From Adiantum capillus-veneris (taxonomy: Eukaryota > Streptophyta > Polypodiopsida > Polypodiales > Pteridaceae), in assembly GCA_014529385.2 (NCBI GenBank), contig CM043944.1:90821914-90885913 (forward strand): 64,000 nt of DNA. Reading direction: 5' to 3'. This document shows positions 44,452-55,994 of the stretch, one piece after another. Position 1 is the stretch's first letter, and every line of letters starts with the position of its first letter. Below the pieces are notes generated by a model that was not told the DNA's origin, searched no databases, and was given only the letters and a program-made list of their open reading frames with translations. The position numbers and the translations under genes were made by a program.

Positions 44452-46293
44452 TCATCTCAAGAACAATGAAGGGTAATCCTTAAGAAGGGATGTCTCATCT
44501 TCCCAAGTAGCATCTTCTACAGGGAAATCCTTCCATAAGATAAGATGTTCTTTGATGGATCTATTCCTAAGCTTTCTCTCCCGAGTTTCTAGGATAGTAT
44601 CAGGTTGGAGTTGTAGAACATCTTGAGCAGGTAAAATGATTTTCTCATCATCAAGGACATGGTCAGGGTTATATACATAAGGTTTTAACAGACTTACATG
44701 AAATACATCATGCACTTTGAGATGAGAAGAGAGTTTTAGTCTATAAGCTTGATCACTTACGACCTTGTAAGGTCCACAATATCGGTAGCTAAGCTTCTTA
44801 TACCTTCCGAGAGATAGATTGCTCTTTTTGGGTTTTACTCGTAAGAAAACTTTGTCACCTTCTTTGAAAATCCGATTAGATCTTTTTAAGTCGGCGTTCT
44901 TATTTTGTCGATCTTGAGCCGCTTGAATATCCCTTCGAATAGCTTTGGTTTGAGCTTCCATTTCTTCAAGCATTTTCTTTGAGGCTTCTACCCTTATAGT
45001 GGGGTCATAAAAGTTAAGAGGTGATAAACATTCTTGACCATAAAGAGCATTAAAAGGTTTCATTCCAATACTTCTATGAGTAGAGGAATTGTATGCATAT
45101 TCTACCACGGGTAGGTATTGAATCCACTTGCGGGATTCTCTATTGCAGTAGGCTCTGAGGATGTCTTCCATTACTAGATTAACTCTTTCAGTTTGGCCAT
45201 CAGTTTGAGGATGATAAGCAGTACTAAAACATAATTGGGTTCCAATAGCTTGAAACAATGATACCCAAAACTTTGAAGTAAACTTGGCATCACGATCATT
45301 GACAATCCTCTTGGGTAAACCATGAATTCTGAAAAACTCCTTCACAAACAGACGAGCAATATTTGAAGATGTAAAGGTTGTGTTGATTGGGATTAAGTGA
45401 GTCACTTTAGTAAGCAAGTTGACTATGACCATGATTGAATCATAGCCAGCTTGGACAGAAGGAAACCCGGTGATAAAGTCCATGCTAATACATTTCCATT
45501 TCATTTGGGGAATATCTGAAGGATGTAATTTACCTGGCATCTTTAGTCTCTCTGCCTTAATCCTTTGACAAGACAAACACTGCTTGACATAGCGAAGGAC
45601 ATCACCCTTCATACCTTGCCAATAGTAACTTCTGCAAAGTGCATTGAGAGTTTTGGCATAACTTGGATGTCCTGAAGTTGGGCCATCATGTGCTTCATAT
45701 AGGATAGCATTCCTTAGGGTAGAATCCTTAGGTATGCATAGTCGATTCCTATAGTAAATTTTCCCATCTTCTAAGGAGTAATGTAGAGGTTTAGGCTGAT
45801 TTGATGATACCCTCTCTTCACGTAGGATACTAGCAAGCATCTGGTAATCTGCATCTCTGACAGCAGCATCCGAGACCCCCAGAAAAGCTTTACGGCTTAG
45901 GACATCTGCCACAACATTATCCTTACCTGGTCTAAATTTAATATCAAAATCATATTCGTGCATGAGCTCTATCCATCTCCTCTGTCTCATGTTAAGGTTA
46001 GGTTGGGTAAAAATCCACTTAAGACTCTTGTGATCTGTTACCAATTGGAATTTGTGTCCCAATAGATAATGTCTCCATAGCTTGAGAGCATGAATAACTG
46101 CTAGCAATTCTAAATCATGTGTAGCATAATTCACTTCATGAATCCTAAGCTTCCAAGAAGTATAAGCTACAGGCCTTCCTTCTTGAGTAAGGACTCCTCC
46201 TAATGCAAGGTTACTAGCATCTGTGATCACCTCAAATTCTTGGGTGAAATCTGGAAGTTTTAAGAGAGGTTCTGAAGCAAGATACTCCTTAAG
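44452..46293 (-). CDS. E3 pol: RNase H, integrase and chromodomain
   Basis: 592 open codons from 46230, preceded by an in-frame stretch back to the TAG at 46296-46294. RNase H: ITDASNLALGGVLTQ, HDLELLAVIHALKLWRHYL, VTDHKSLKWI, DNVVADVLSRK. Integrase: HDGPTSGHPSYAK...CLSCQ zinc site, SMDFITGFP, VNDRDAKFTS and QTDGQTERVN (D,D,E), GPY/F module YRYCGPYKVV. The last ~45 residues, IKEHLILWKDFPVEDATWED, are a chromodomain that tethers integration to marked chromatin. The product would lie in the nuclear integration complex. Confidence 0.95.
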   Translation of the reverse strand, partial: LKEYLASEPLLKLPDFTQEFEVITDASNLALGGVLTQEGRPVAYTSWKLRIHEVNYATHDLELLAVIHALKLWRHYLLGHKFQLVTDHKSLKWIFTQPNLNMRQRRWIELMHEYDFDIKFRPGKDNVVADVLSRKAFLGVSDAAVRDADYQMLASILREERVSSNQPKPLHYSLEDGKIYYRNRLCIPKDSTLRNAILYEAHDGPTSGHPSYAKTLNALCRSYYWQGMKGDVLRYVKQCLSCQRIKAERLKMPGKLHPSDIPQMKWKCISMDFITGFPSVQAGYDSIMVIVNLLTKVTHLIPINTTFTSSNIARLFVKEFFRIHGLPKRIVNDRDAKFTSKFWVSLFQAIGTQLCFSTAYHPQTDGQTERVNLVMEDILRAYCNRESRKWIQYLPVVEYAYNSSTHRSIGMKPFNALYGQECLSPLNFYDPTIRVEASKKMLEEMEAQTKAIRRDIQAAQDRQNKNADLKRSNRIFKEGDKVFLRVKPKKSNLSLGRYKKLSYRYCGPYKVVSDQAYRLKLSSHLKVHDVFHVSLLKPYVYNPDHVLDDEKIILPAQDVLQLQPDTILETRERKLRNRSIKEHLILWKDFPVEDATWEDETSLLKDYPSLFLR

Positions 46294-46960
46294 CTATTTG
46301 AAGCAAGATTCATGTTTTTCTTCCCAAAGTATCGTAGCTCCTTTCTTTAGCAAGTCGGTTAGTGGTGCAACTTTAAGAGCATAGTCCTTTACAAAGATCC
46401 TGTACCACCCTATGATACCTAAGAACCCTCTAACTTCGGTTTGTGAAGTGGGTTGAGGCCATTCCACAATATCTTTGACTTTGTCAGGGTCAACAGAGAC
46501 TCCTTCATGTGAAATGATAAACCCTAAGTAACAGACCTTAGGGGTAAAGAAGGTACATTTGCTTTTCTTTGCATACAGCTTATTTTGGCGTAAAAGCTCT
46601 AACACTTTCCTAACACGTCCTTCATGCTCTTTCTCTGATTTGGAATAAATTAAGATATCGTCAAAGAATACTAGGACAAATTCATCCAAGAATTCTCTAA
46701 AGATATCGTGCATCAGACGATTGAAAGTTGCAGGAGCATTCGTAAGTCCGAAAGCCATCACTGTAAATTCGTAATGACCATAACGAGTGTTGAAAGCTGT
46801 TTTGGAGATATCAGCCTCCTGGATTCAAATTTGATGATAGCCAGATCGAAGATCAATCTTCGTGAATATTTTGGCTCCATGTAATATATCCAGCATTTCA
46901 TCAATACGAGGAATTGGATATTTATTCTTGATGGTAACTGATTTAAGCCCCTATAATCTA
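46294..46960 (-). pseudogene. E3 reverse transcriptase palm/thumb, frame-broken
   Basis: Continues the RT in a second frame after a one-base loss near 46950: [27 protein letters not shown], then TGA (46827-46825) where CGA is expected, FGLTNAPATFNRLM, catalytic FFDDILIYSKS, VCYLGFIISHEGV and GFLGIIGWYRIF. Stop TAG at 46296-46294 separates it from RNase H. The Asp pair is intact. Confidence 0.92.
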
Positions 46961-48050
46961 TGCAAAGTCGAAGAGAGCCATCCTTTTTCTTTTGGAAGAG
47001 AACAGGTGCACCCCATGGATATGTACTAGGTCGGATAAAACCTTGATCAATCAATTGCTTGAGGTGCTCCTTGAGTTCTATAGCCTCTAGAAGTGACATC
47101 TTGTACGGCACTCTTGAGACTGGTTCACTACCTGGAAAAATTTTGATTTCATGGTCTACCTCCCTAGGTGGTGGTAGTTCAGAAAGTTCAGCGGGGAAAA
47201 CATCCAAAAATTCTTCTAGCCAAGAAGATTTTTCTACTTTATTTCGCTTGACTACAAAAATTTGTTGACCCTTGCGTAACCCTTTCAAAAGACGATTAGC
47301 TTTGACCAAGTAAGCTTTTGGTCGTCCATTTTGGCCTTGAATAGTGACTTCTTGACCTTGGTTGTCCACAAAAGTAACACTTCCTTGGGCACAATGGATA
47401 TTGGCATTATGACTGGCTAACCAATCCATTCCAAGAATTCCGTCATAGATTCCTATGGGTAAGGTTCGAAAAGTAGCAGAAGTAGAGTATTCTCCCAACT
47501 TGAAATCTATTTTTCCCACGGTGTACTGAGATAACACCTCCTTTCCATTGGCTAATTCAACTCTCATTTTTCTTGCAGGGTGTTGATTAAGTCCTAACCT
47601 CCTTAAACATTTAGGTGACAAGAAAGAATGAGTACTACCACAATCAATAAGAAGCTCAAATTCTTCACCTTGGTGATTTGCAGGTGTTTGCATGACAGCA
47701 TATTGTTGTCTTGCTCTTGGGTTATCAATTGCAGCATGTAGAGTTTCTCTTTCCTCTTGTTCTGAATCTCCCAATGTTGGTTCTCCTATGATAGCATTGA
47801 CTTTGGCAGCCATTCTGCACCCTCGACCTCGTCCTCCATTTCTTCCTCCACGATTTATTATTTGGCCTCGTCCTCTAGCTCGATTAGGTGTATTTGTTGC
47901 GGAGACTGGCCTAGGACATACATTCCTGAAATGTCCTAGCTCGTTGCATTCATAGCATCTAAGATCTGCATTTTGAGCCCCATTTGCTGAAGCTGCAACT
48001 ATTGGATGAGTTTGGTGAACTGGGTGAACTTGCCTTTGGTTCCACATCAT
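46950..48050 (-). pseudogene. E3 gag C-terminus, protease and start of RT
   Basis: Zinc knuckle [14 protein letters not shown] (CX2CX4HX4C), an Arg/Gly-rich stretch, protease with [16 protein letters not shown] (D-C-G-S loop) and [16 protein letters not shown], then RT fingers [19 protein letters not shown] and DYRGLNQ, where the frame is lost. Start is arbitrary (first Met); the frame is upstream of this in decayed gag. Confidence 0.92.
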
Positions 48051-48645
48051 AGGCCGCGTCCTCTGCTTCCAGCATTCCTTAAATTTCCATTTCGTACCCT
48101 TTGAGAGTTTGACATCTCTTTAGCTAAGGGTTTAGCTCTTAAAAGAGCATCTTGCAAATTTACAGGCCTCATAGCTTCTAGACGTGTATTTAAAGGAGCA
48201 TTTAGCCCTTGGCAGAACGGGCTACTTGTTGATCTGCGGTCATTGGCGGAGCATAGCGCCTAAGAGTTACAAATTTGGACTAGTATTCTTCCACTGTAAG
48301 ATGAAACTGACGTAAGTTGAAGAATTCATTCATCTTAAGGGATTCATGTGCAGGTGGAAGATAACGTCCTTTGACAGCATACTTAATATCTTCCCAAGTT
48401 TGAGTGTTTTGAGCTACTTGATTATCTTTGCAGTGTTCTTTACACCAAAGCTTGGCATCCCCCGTGAGACGAAACATAGCCAAAATTGCTTGGTTATCGG
48501 GAGTAATACCAGCAGCAGCAAAATAATCTTCCATCTCTTCGAGCCACACTTCTGCATCGCGCTCAACTAGGGCTTCTTCCCCTTTGAAAGAGGGAAGTTT
48601 AGCTTGCTTGAGAAGTAGCTTTTTCTCTTGAAGAGATGTGTACAC
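48051..48645 (-). pseudogene. E3 gag N-terminal and core
   Basis: MYTSLQEKKLLLKQAKLPSF, DAEVWLEEMEDYFAAAGI, AMFRLTGDAKLWCKEH and GRYLPPAHESLKMNEFFNL are the Retrotrans_gag fold. TAG near 48280 and frameshifts up to 48050 separate it from the zinc knuckle. It would assemble the particle. Confidence 0.87.
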
Positions 48646-48896
48646 CGCACTTTGTGCAATATAGATTAAGTAAAACTTTATTGGATACTCTAACTTTAAT
48701 CCACTTTAAGGCAAGACTTGATCAGACAATAATACAAACAAAAGATAATATTAATCCAAACTTTATTTATATACATATTATTTGCTACCAAGGTTGGTAG
48801 TCTTTAGGTACAAGGATTGTAATGTCTCTATATTTTGAGTTTAGTGACTACAAAAGGATAGGCTAAAGGATCAAAATAATAAGTTTCTTTTGACCC

Positions 48897-49280
48897 TCAA
48901 AAGCTACGAGATACACATATGGGTTGAATGCTACCACCATGGATAACTTTTGTAACTTGGTTATAGACCCATTGAGTCTGAGATATCTTTTCTCGTCCCA
49001 GGGTAATGGTAGCATCCGGATTCTTAGTACCAATGAAAAGATAAACTTCGATGACTTTTAACTCCTCTGCCCAACGAAGTTTCTTGAGATTGGTATCCAT
49101 GCACCATATCTTGTCAGCATCGATGGTATAGATTTCTCCAGATGGACTCCACTTGATACCCCATCCTCTATGCACCCTTGGGATAGGTGGTGCAAACATC
49201 CTATCCAAAATCATCATCACCCTTTTTTGAAACTGATAATTTGGTGATTGGCATGCATTTTCAAACATGATGGTGAACAC
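48897..49280 (-). CDS. Leader ORF of E3, unknown protein (127 aa)
   Basis: An intact frame between the primer site and gag: MFTIMFENACQSPNYQFQ, RVHRGWGIKWSPSGEIYTID, DKIWCMDTNLKKLRWAEELK and ATITLGREKISQTQWVYNQV. Chromoviruses normally go from primer site to gag without such an ORF. No domain is recognised; it may be captured sequence, leader coding by chance, or a regulatory upstream ORF. 48646-48896 holds nothing else. Confidence 0.45.
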   Translation of the reverse strand: MFTIMFENACQSPNYQFQKRVMMILDRMFAPPIPRVHRGWGIKWSPSGEIYTIDADKIWCMDTNLKKLRWAEELKVIEVYLFIGTKNPDATITLGREKISQTQWVYNQVTKVIHGGSIQPICVSRSF

Positions 49281-49449
49281 CTAGAATTTCTGGTAGGCTG
49301 AATGAACATTTTTCTGTACCAGGAAATTTCAGTCTTCAATACCATATAAAAACTCAAAACAATTTTTCTGGGTTCTTCTATTATTTCAAACATTCGCATC
49401 CCTCAATATCCAAACATCAATCTAAAAATCTCCCCAAGCTTTAACCTAG

Positions 49450-49461
49450 GCTCTGATACCA
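49450..49461 (-). promoter_or_regulatory. E3 primer-binding site (initiator tRNA-Met)
   Basis: Minus strand TGGTATCAGAGC, one base inside the 5' LTR end. Confidence 0.95.
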
Positions 49462-49462
49462 G

Positions 49463-51288
49463 TGTGAGGTCCCTGCCCATTTTTGAGAGGAGCGGAGTAC
49501 CTTTGATCGGTCTCCAATCCTGAAAAAGAAAAACCAACAGACATTGCCTTAGCTACTACGTAGCCACGGGCATGAACTGTTAGTGAAGGACTGGTCCTGT
49601 CTCGCTATGGTAGAGCGTGACCACCATAACCCTATCTAAAAACTATCTATAATCAATTATACCTAAAAGTATAAATCTTAGAGTGACCAATCTGTGCGCT
49701 TTTTTCCCCATGTTTGTGAAGCACAACCGCCAAGGTTTGTCTCTTTTAAGATTTATGACTTAAAGAAAAACAATTTCTAGCATTGGAAAGTTACCCGACT
49801 CATGGGGTCCACCCGTCCATAGAATGATACCATTGGGGTATCATTCTCCCACTTTCCACCCCGCACTCACCCTTCTTTTTTTATCTAATTACTACCACAC
49901 TGTTTAAACATACATGTTCCTTTACTTTATTTATGATACTGGTTCGTTAAAATAGCCCTTCAAATAGTATTACAAATAATAGTAAAACAAGAAGTCGTCC
50001 AATTTTAAACCAACAACCCTTGGATTAGGTTCACTCAAAAATATCTACTGGCGCTATTATGTCCGATCGGTATATACATTATTTATAAAAACCCTTGTCC
50101 TCATGAGTGTCCCATACCGTTTCACAAGTATTCGTTGTGCTAATCTGGACGTACTCCCGTCACAGCAACAACGGTGCCAATCTGGGCGTCATCCTCACGC
50201 CACGGCAAAACAAAACTGTAGTATCCAACTGGGCTAATCTGGGTGTACTCCCACCACAGCATCAGCGGTGCCATCCTCGGCGTCATCTCATGCCTCGACA
50301 ACTGCCACATACTGCCAGCGCTAATAAGTAGAGAGACTTGAGAGAAACCATACCAAAGGTTTTGGACAAACATTCTTTCCTATAGCAACCAGTTTAACCA
50401 GACATTCTTTCCTACTTGTCAAACGTATGCCGTGTTTCTTGGGGTTAAGCCCCGTGGTTTCGGTCCGTGTTTTCTTTTCATAAGGTAAATAATATATTCC
50501 TATGGTCTCGCATATGCAATGATGCATAACTTGAAACTACAATACTAACCTGTACCATAGCTCCGATTCGTCCGATTAGTGGAAACATAGCATGTTCCGC
50601 AGGGGTTCCACCGTTGCTTGTACCGGTTTCATGATCATTAGCGCATTGTGTTCGAGCACGTTTTGGAGCCATTTTTTGTACTACACTTATGTTATACACT
50701 TAGAACATTAAATTGGTCAATTTTCCTAGTAATCTCCTTGTTTCCAAAGATAGTCTGTAATTTGAACCCTCGCCAACTCGGATTCACACTTAGTGTTGTT
50801 GTTTTACATCTAATTTCTATACATCAAATATTTGCTAATCGTAATTAATTAAAAATTAAATGTGTAAACTATGAGTGAAAGTTTAGGAATGCATTACTTT
50901 TATGCTTCATATTTCTAATCCAATTCTAACTTCAATTTCTATACTTTAACTAAATCAATTTTTTAGTATTATTCAAAATTCTACTTAATCTAATTGACAA
51001 TAAAATTGATGAATGAGAATTTCATCATGTATAATAAGAATATGATGAGTTCTCTTATGTATTAACTTTCAATAAACTATGCATAAGTTAATAGTGAAGA
51101 TGCACTAACTAGAGAGAGTAGGTATACTTAGAGAGACTAGAGTAAGAAAAAACATACATACACATCTTTTCTAAAGTTAGTTGAATCTTACTATCCATTA
51201 GAAAGATTAGAGTAAAAGAGAACACACACATATCCTTTTCTAAAGCTAATTGAATCTCACCAATATATTAGAGAGATTAGAGTAAAAG

Positions 51289-51325
<37 letters not shown>

Positions 51326-52148
51326 CCTTCTTAAAGCTAATTGAATCTTACTTATTTATTAGAAGATTAGAGTAAAAGAGAACACACACACATCTTTTTC
51401 TAAAGCTAATTGAATCTTACTAATCTATTAGAGAGATTAGAGTAAGAGATAGCACACACACACACACATAGTTGATTGAATCTTACTAATCTATTAGAGA
51501 AATTAGAGTAAGAGATAGCACACATACACACATATCCTGCTTAAAACTAATTGAATGCTCAATTAATACGCACCTTATTAGTCCACTAGAGTTTTTGCTC
51601 TCTTAGTGGTTTGTGGACGCCTTCTCTCTAAGAGAAGTGGCAGCACTTCGTGAGCACTATAGAGGCAATCTCTATGTCTAAAGTGTAAGCATGGATGCTC
51701 TATTTATAGCAGAAAAGAAAACGTCCAACTTTTTTTTTCAAAAAAAAAATATTTTTTAAAAAAATAAAAAATAAATATATATTCCCAAAAAACATAGCCG
51801 TGTTTTTGGTACCCTTGTGGTACCCATCAGCTTGACCACTTTGTCATTATCATCAAAATATAAGGCCACACATGCCCCCCCCTCATTAAGATTAGTCAAG
51901 ACTAGCCTCTCCTTTTCATGTGACAGTGTGTCTCACTTTGTCCCCTCCTATGTGAGTCCAGGTGAGTCCATGTGCCTTCATTTGTCATCCCTGTGTATTC
52001 TTTTGTCTTTATAATTATTTTACTTATTTTCTTAATAATAATTTACTTTACATTTTTAAGTTAAACTTTATAGTCTTATATTAACTTTACAGTAGTAAAA
52101 GAAAATTTTACAATCAATAACTAAGTCTTGCAATAAGTTAATTAGTGA
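49463..52148 (-). repeat. E3 5' LTR, main part
   Basis: Matches 41533-44422 from its TGTGAGGTCC end; the remaining ~165 bp (55093-55257) lie beyond the nested solo LTR. VNTR at 51115-51545. Confidence 0.95.
51698..51709 (-). promoter_or_regulatory. TATA box of the E3 5' LTR
   Basis: Minus strand CTATAAATAGAG, a plant-type TATA box, transcribing leftwards into the LTR body. The same box is at 54466-54477 in the solo LTR and absent from the 3' LTR. Confidence 0.75.
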
Positions 52149-52153
52149 TTCGT
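52149..52153. other. Solo-LTR target duplication, left
   Basis: TTCGT, identical to 55088-55092. Confidence 0.92.
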
Positions 52154-54168
52154 TATGAGGTCCCTGCCCCTTGTCGAGAGGAGCAGAGTACCTTTGATAG
52201 GTCTCCAATCCTGATAAGGAAAATCCAACGGACATTGTCTTAGCTACTACGTAGCCACGGGCATGAACCGTTAGTGAAGGATTGTTCCTATCTCGCTATG
52301 GCGGAGCGTGACCACCATAACCCTATCTAAAAACTATCTATAATCAATTATACCTAGAAGTATAAATCTTAGAGTGACCAACCTGTGCGCTTTTTTCTCC
52401 ATGTTTCAGAAGCACAACTTCCAAGGTTTGTCTCTTTTAAGATTTATGACTAAAAAAAAATTCTAGCATTGAAAAGTTACCCGACTCATCGGGTCCACCT
52501 GTCCATAGAATGATACCGTCGGGGTATCATTATCCCACTTTTCACACCACACTCACCCTTCTTTTGTTATCTAATTACTACCACACTGTTTAAACATACA
52601 TGTTCCTTTACTTTATTTATGATACTGGTTCGTTAAAACAGCCCTTCAAACAGTATTACAAACAATTGTCAAACAAGAAGTCGTTCAATTTTAAACCAAC
52701 AACCCTTGGATTAGGTTCACTCAAGAATCTCTACTGACGCTATTATGTCCGATCGGTATATACATTATTTATAAAAACCCTTGTCCTCATGAGCGTCCCA
52801 TACCGCTCGAGAAGTATTCGTTTTGCTAATCTGGACGTACTCCCATCACAGCAACAACGGTGCCAATCTGGGTGTCATCCTCACGCCACGGAAAAACAAA
52901 ACCGCAGTATCCAGCTGGGCTAATTTGGGTGTACTCCCACCACAGCATCAGCGGTGCCATCCTGGGCGTCATCTCACGCCTCGGCAACTACCACATAATA
53001 CCAGCGCTAATAAGTAGAGAGACTTGAGAGAAACCATACCGAAGGTTTTGGACAAACATTCTTTCCTATAGCAACCAGTTTAACCAGACAATCTTTCCTA
53101 CTTGTCAAACATATGACGAGTTTCTTGGGGTTAAGCCCCGTGGTTTTGGGTCCGTGTTTTCTTTTCATAAGGTAAATAATATATTCCTATGGTCTCGCAT
53201 ATGCAATGATGCATAACTTGAAACTGCAATACTAACCTGTACCATAGCTCCGAATTGTCCGATTGGTGGAGACATAGCATGTTCCGCAAGAGTTTCACCG
53301 TTACTTGTACCGGCTTCATGATCATTAGCGGCTTGTGTTCGAGCACGCTTTGGAGCCATTTTTTTGTACTACACTTATATTATACACTTAGAACTTTAAA
53401 TTGGTCAATTTCCCTAGTAATCTTCTTGTTTCCAAAGATAGTCTGTAATTTGAACCCTCGCTAACTCGGATTCACACTTAGTGTTGTTGTTTTACATCTA
53501 ATTTCTATACATTAAATATTTGCTAATCGTAATTAATTAAAAATTAAATGTGTAAACTATGAGTGAAAGTTTAGGAATACATTACTTTTATGCTTCATAT
53601 TTCTAATCCAATTCTAACTTCAATTTCTATACTTTAACTAAATCAATTTTTTAGTATTATTCAAAATTCTACTTAATCTAATTGACAAGAAAATTGGTGA
53701 ATGAGAATTTCATCATATATAATAATAATATGATGAGTTCTCTTATGTATTAACTTTCAATTAACAATGTATAAGTTAATAGTGAAGATGTGCTAACTAG
53801 AGAGAGTAGGTATACTTAGAGAGATTAGAGGAAGAGAAAACATACACACACATCTTTTCGAAAGTTAATTGAATCTTACTATCCATTAGAAAGATTAGAG
53901 TAAAAGATAGCACACACACACACACATAACTAATTGAATCTTACTAATCTATTAGAGATTAGAGTAATAGATAGCACACACACACACACATAACTAATTG
54001 AATCTTACTAATCTATTAGAGAGATTAGAGTGAGAGATAGCACACACACACACACACATAACTAATTGAATCTTACTAATCTATTAGAGATTAGAGTAAT
54101 AGATAGCACACACACACACATAACTAATTGAATCTTACTAATCTATTAGAGAGATTAGAGTAAGAGAT

Positions 54169-54201
<33 letters not shown>

Positions 54202-55087
54202 CTAATTGAATCTTACTACTCCATTAGAGATTAGAGTAATAGATAGCACACACACACATAACTAATTGAATCTTACTAATCTATTAGAGAGATTAGAGTA
54301 TATCCTTCTTAAAACTAATTGAATGCTCAATTAATACGCACCTTATTAGTCCACTAGAGTTTTTGCTCTCTTAGTGGTTTGTGGACGCCTTCTCTCTAAG
54401 AGAAGTGGCAGCACTTCGTGAGCGCTATAGAGGCAATCTCTATGTTTAAAGTGTGAGCATGGATGCTCTATTTATAGCAGAAAGAAAAACGTCTAACTTT
54501 TTTTTCAAAAAAAAAAAAATTTTTTTAAAAAAGAAATTTAATAAAAAAATATTTTTTTATTTTTTTTCAAAAATCATACCCGCGTTTTTGGTACCCTTGT
54601 GGTACCCATGAGCTTGACCACTTTGTCATTATCATCAAAAGATAAGGCCACACAAGCCCCCCCTCATTAAGATTAGTCAAGAGTAGCCTCTCCTTTTTCA
54701 TGTGACATTGTGTCCCACTTTGTCCCCTCCTATGTGATCCATGTGCCTTCATTTGTCATCACTGTGTATTCTTTTGTCTTTATAATTATTTTATTTATTT
54801 TCTTAATGATAATTTACTTTACATTTTTAAGTTAAACTTTACAGTCTTATATTAACTTTACAGTAATAAAAGAAAATTCTACAATCATTAAATAAGTCTT
54901 GCAATAAGTTAGTTAGTGATTCATATAGCTAAACATGTTAGAATTTTGTAGCGTAAATTTTAATTTCTAGGTTTTCTCAACCTACGATTCATAATTTGAA
55001 CTCGAATATCTTAAATAAGGAGTGATGGTTCAAAAAATACGAATGCGTAATAGAACTTGTGTGCAATTTGAAAGTAGAGACTTTACA
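52154..55087 (-). mobile_element. Solo LTR of the E3 family, nested in E3's own 5' LTR
   Basis: 2934 bp, full length, first base pair changed (TATGAGG for TGTGAGG) and ending GACTTTACA. Perfect TTCGT duplication. It formed by insertion of a second family member followed by LTR-LTR recombination. Its VNTR (53810-54305) is built differently from those of the E3 LTRs. Confidence 0.95.
54466..54477 (-). promoter_or_regulatory. TATA box of the solo LTR
   Basis: Minus strand CTATAAATAGAG, same context as 51698-51709. Confidence 0.72.
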
Positions 55088-55092
55088 TTCGT
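55088..55092. other. Solo-LTR target duplication, right
   Basis: TTCGT; 55093-55257 after it is the end of the E3 5' LTR. Confidence 0.92.
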
Positions 55093-55257
55093 ATAGCTAA
55101 TCATGTCAGAATTTTGTAGTGTAAATTTTAAATTCTAGGTTTTCTTAGTCTACGATTCATAATTTGAAATCGAATATCTTAAATAATAAGTGATGGTTTT
55201 AGAAAAATTCAAATGCGTAATAGAACTTGTGTGAAATTCGAAAGTAGAGACCTTACA

Positions 55258-55911
55258 AAAAGATTCAAGATATAAGACCCCAATGTCCTCTACAAAAAAA
55301 TAACAATTAGCTAGGAATACCACATAATATTATAAATTGTTAGGAGTTACGATTTACCCTTCAACATAGAGGTATACTATGTAATTGCAGGTCAGCATGT
55401 CAAAATCTTCAAAAAAAACTTGAAAGTCTTCCTCGCTTGTTAAATAGACACTGTGTTACTAGAGGATCAAGTATGGAAATTTACATAGCTATAGCCTCTC
55501 GAAGATCTCTCATAAGACACCTAAAAAAGAAAATGCATCCCCCAATGAGGCCCTTGTAGGCGCACTTGCACTAATAATTAGAAAAGGGGCAACACATACC
55601 TGAGACAGATAAAGAGCACAGTATCTCCAAGCTCAATGTTGGGGTTTACAAGCATACTTGTGTCTTGAGGGAATATGTCACAGTACAACTGATCATCCCC
55701 ACACATGGAGACATCCACAACCATTTAGCCTGTAACTTTTTCATAAAGGAGAGAGTTGAATGCTCTTAAAATTTTTGCTTGCTTTGTAAGGATAGCATCC
55801 TCTGGCATCATGTCTTGCTCCCTCTCAACCTCCTTGCCTGCTTTGATATCCTGGGCCTTTCTTGTCTCATACTGATGTTCTTCAATGACAACACCTGAAT
55901 TATTCTGGTGC
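55258..55911 (-). pseudogene. Small exons 3' of the H3-fold exon (exons 2-5 of the unit)
   Basis: Exon 2 (55911-55600, 312 bp) reads GVVIEEHQYETRKAQDIKAG, MPEDAILTKQAKILRAFNSL and, after one TAA (55727-55725), DVSMCGDDQLYCDIF and NIELGDTVLF. Exon 3 (55520-55485, 36 bp) reads CLMRDLREAIA. Exon 4 (55435-55358) reads EEDFQVFFEDFDMLTCNYIV. Exon 5 (from 55289) reads EDIGVLYLESFVERYY and is cut by E3. Introns of 49-79 bp have GT/AG ends; the donor after exon 4 has an extra G that disturbs the frame. No domain recognised. Confidence 0.6.
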
Positions 55912-55994
55912 CTGGAAGGGGGAATATATTTAAAATTTGTAAGGCCCTAAGATCCTCACTAGGAATAAGCTCAAGAGCCTTATCAAACTTGTAC

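Larger units (their letters stand above)
41533..55257 (-). mobile_element. LTR retrotransposon E3 (Ty3/gypsy chromovirus)
   Basis: Minus orientation: 5' LTR at the right (49463-52148 plus 55093-55257, split by a nested solo LTR), tRNA-Met primer site 49450-49461, leader ORF, gag, protease, RT, RNase H, integrase with chromodomain, polypurine tract and 3' LTR 41533-44422. Perfect AAAAG duplication. The LTR copies are very similar, so insertion is fairly recent, but pol has a one-base deletion and two stops. It sits in an exon of the H3-like unit. Confidence 0.96.

Noticed and set aside
53810-54305. Regularly spaced repeats that could suggest a CRISPR-like array
   Set aside because: Both 'repeat' and 'spacer' parts are repetitive (CA microsatellite and one consensus), the array lies in a plant LTR, and no cas genes exist here.
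52154-55257. Interpreting the third LTR copy as a second complete element sharing an LTR with E3
   Set aside because: It is flanked by its own TTCGT duplication and the E3 LTR resumes after it, so it is a solo LTR nested in E3.
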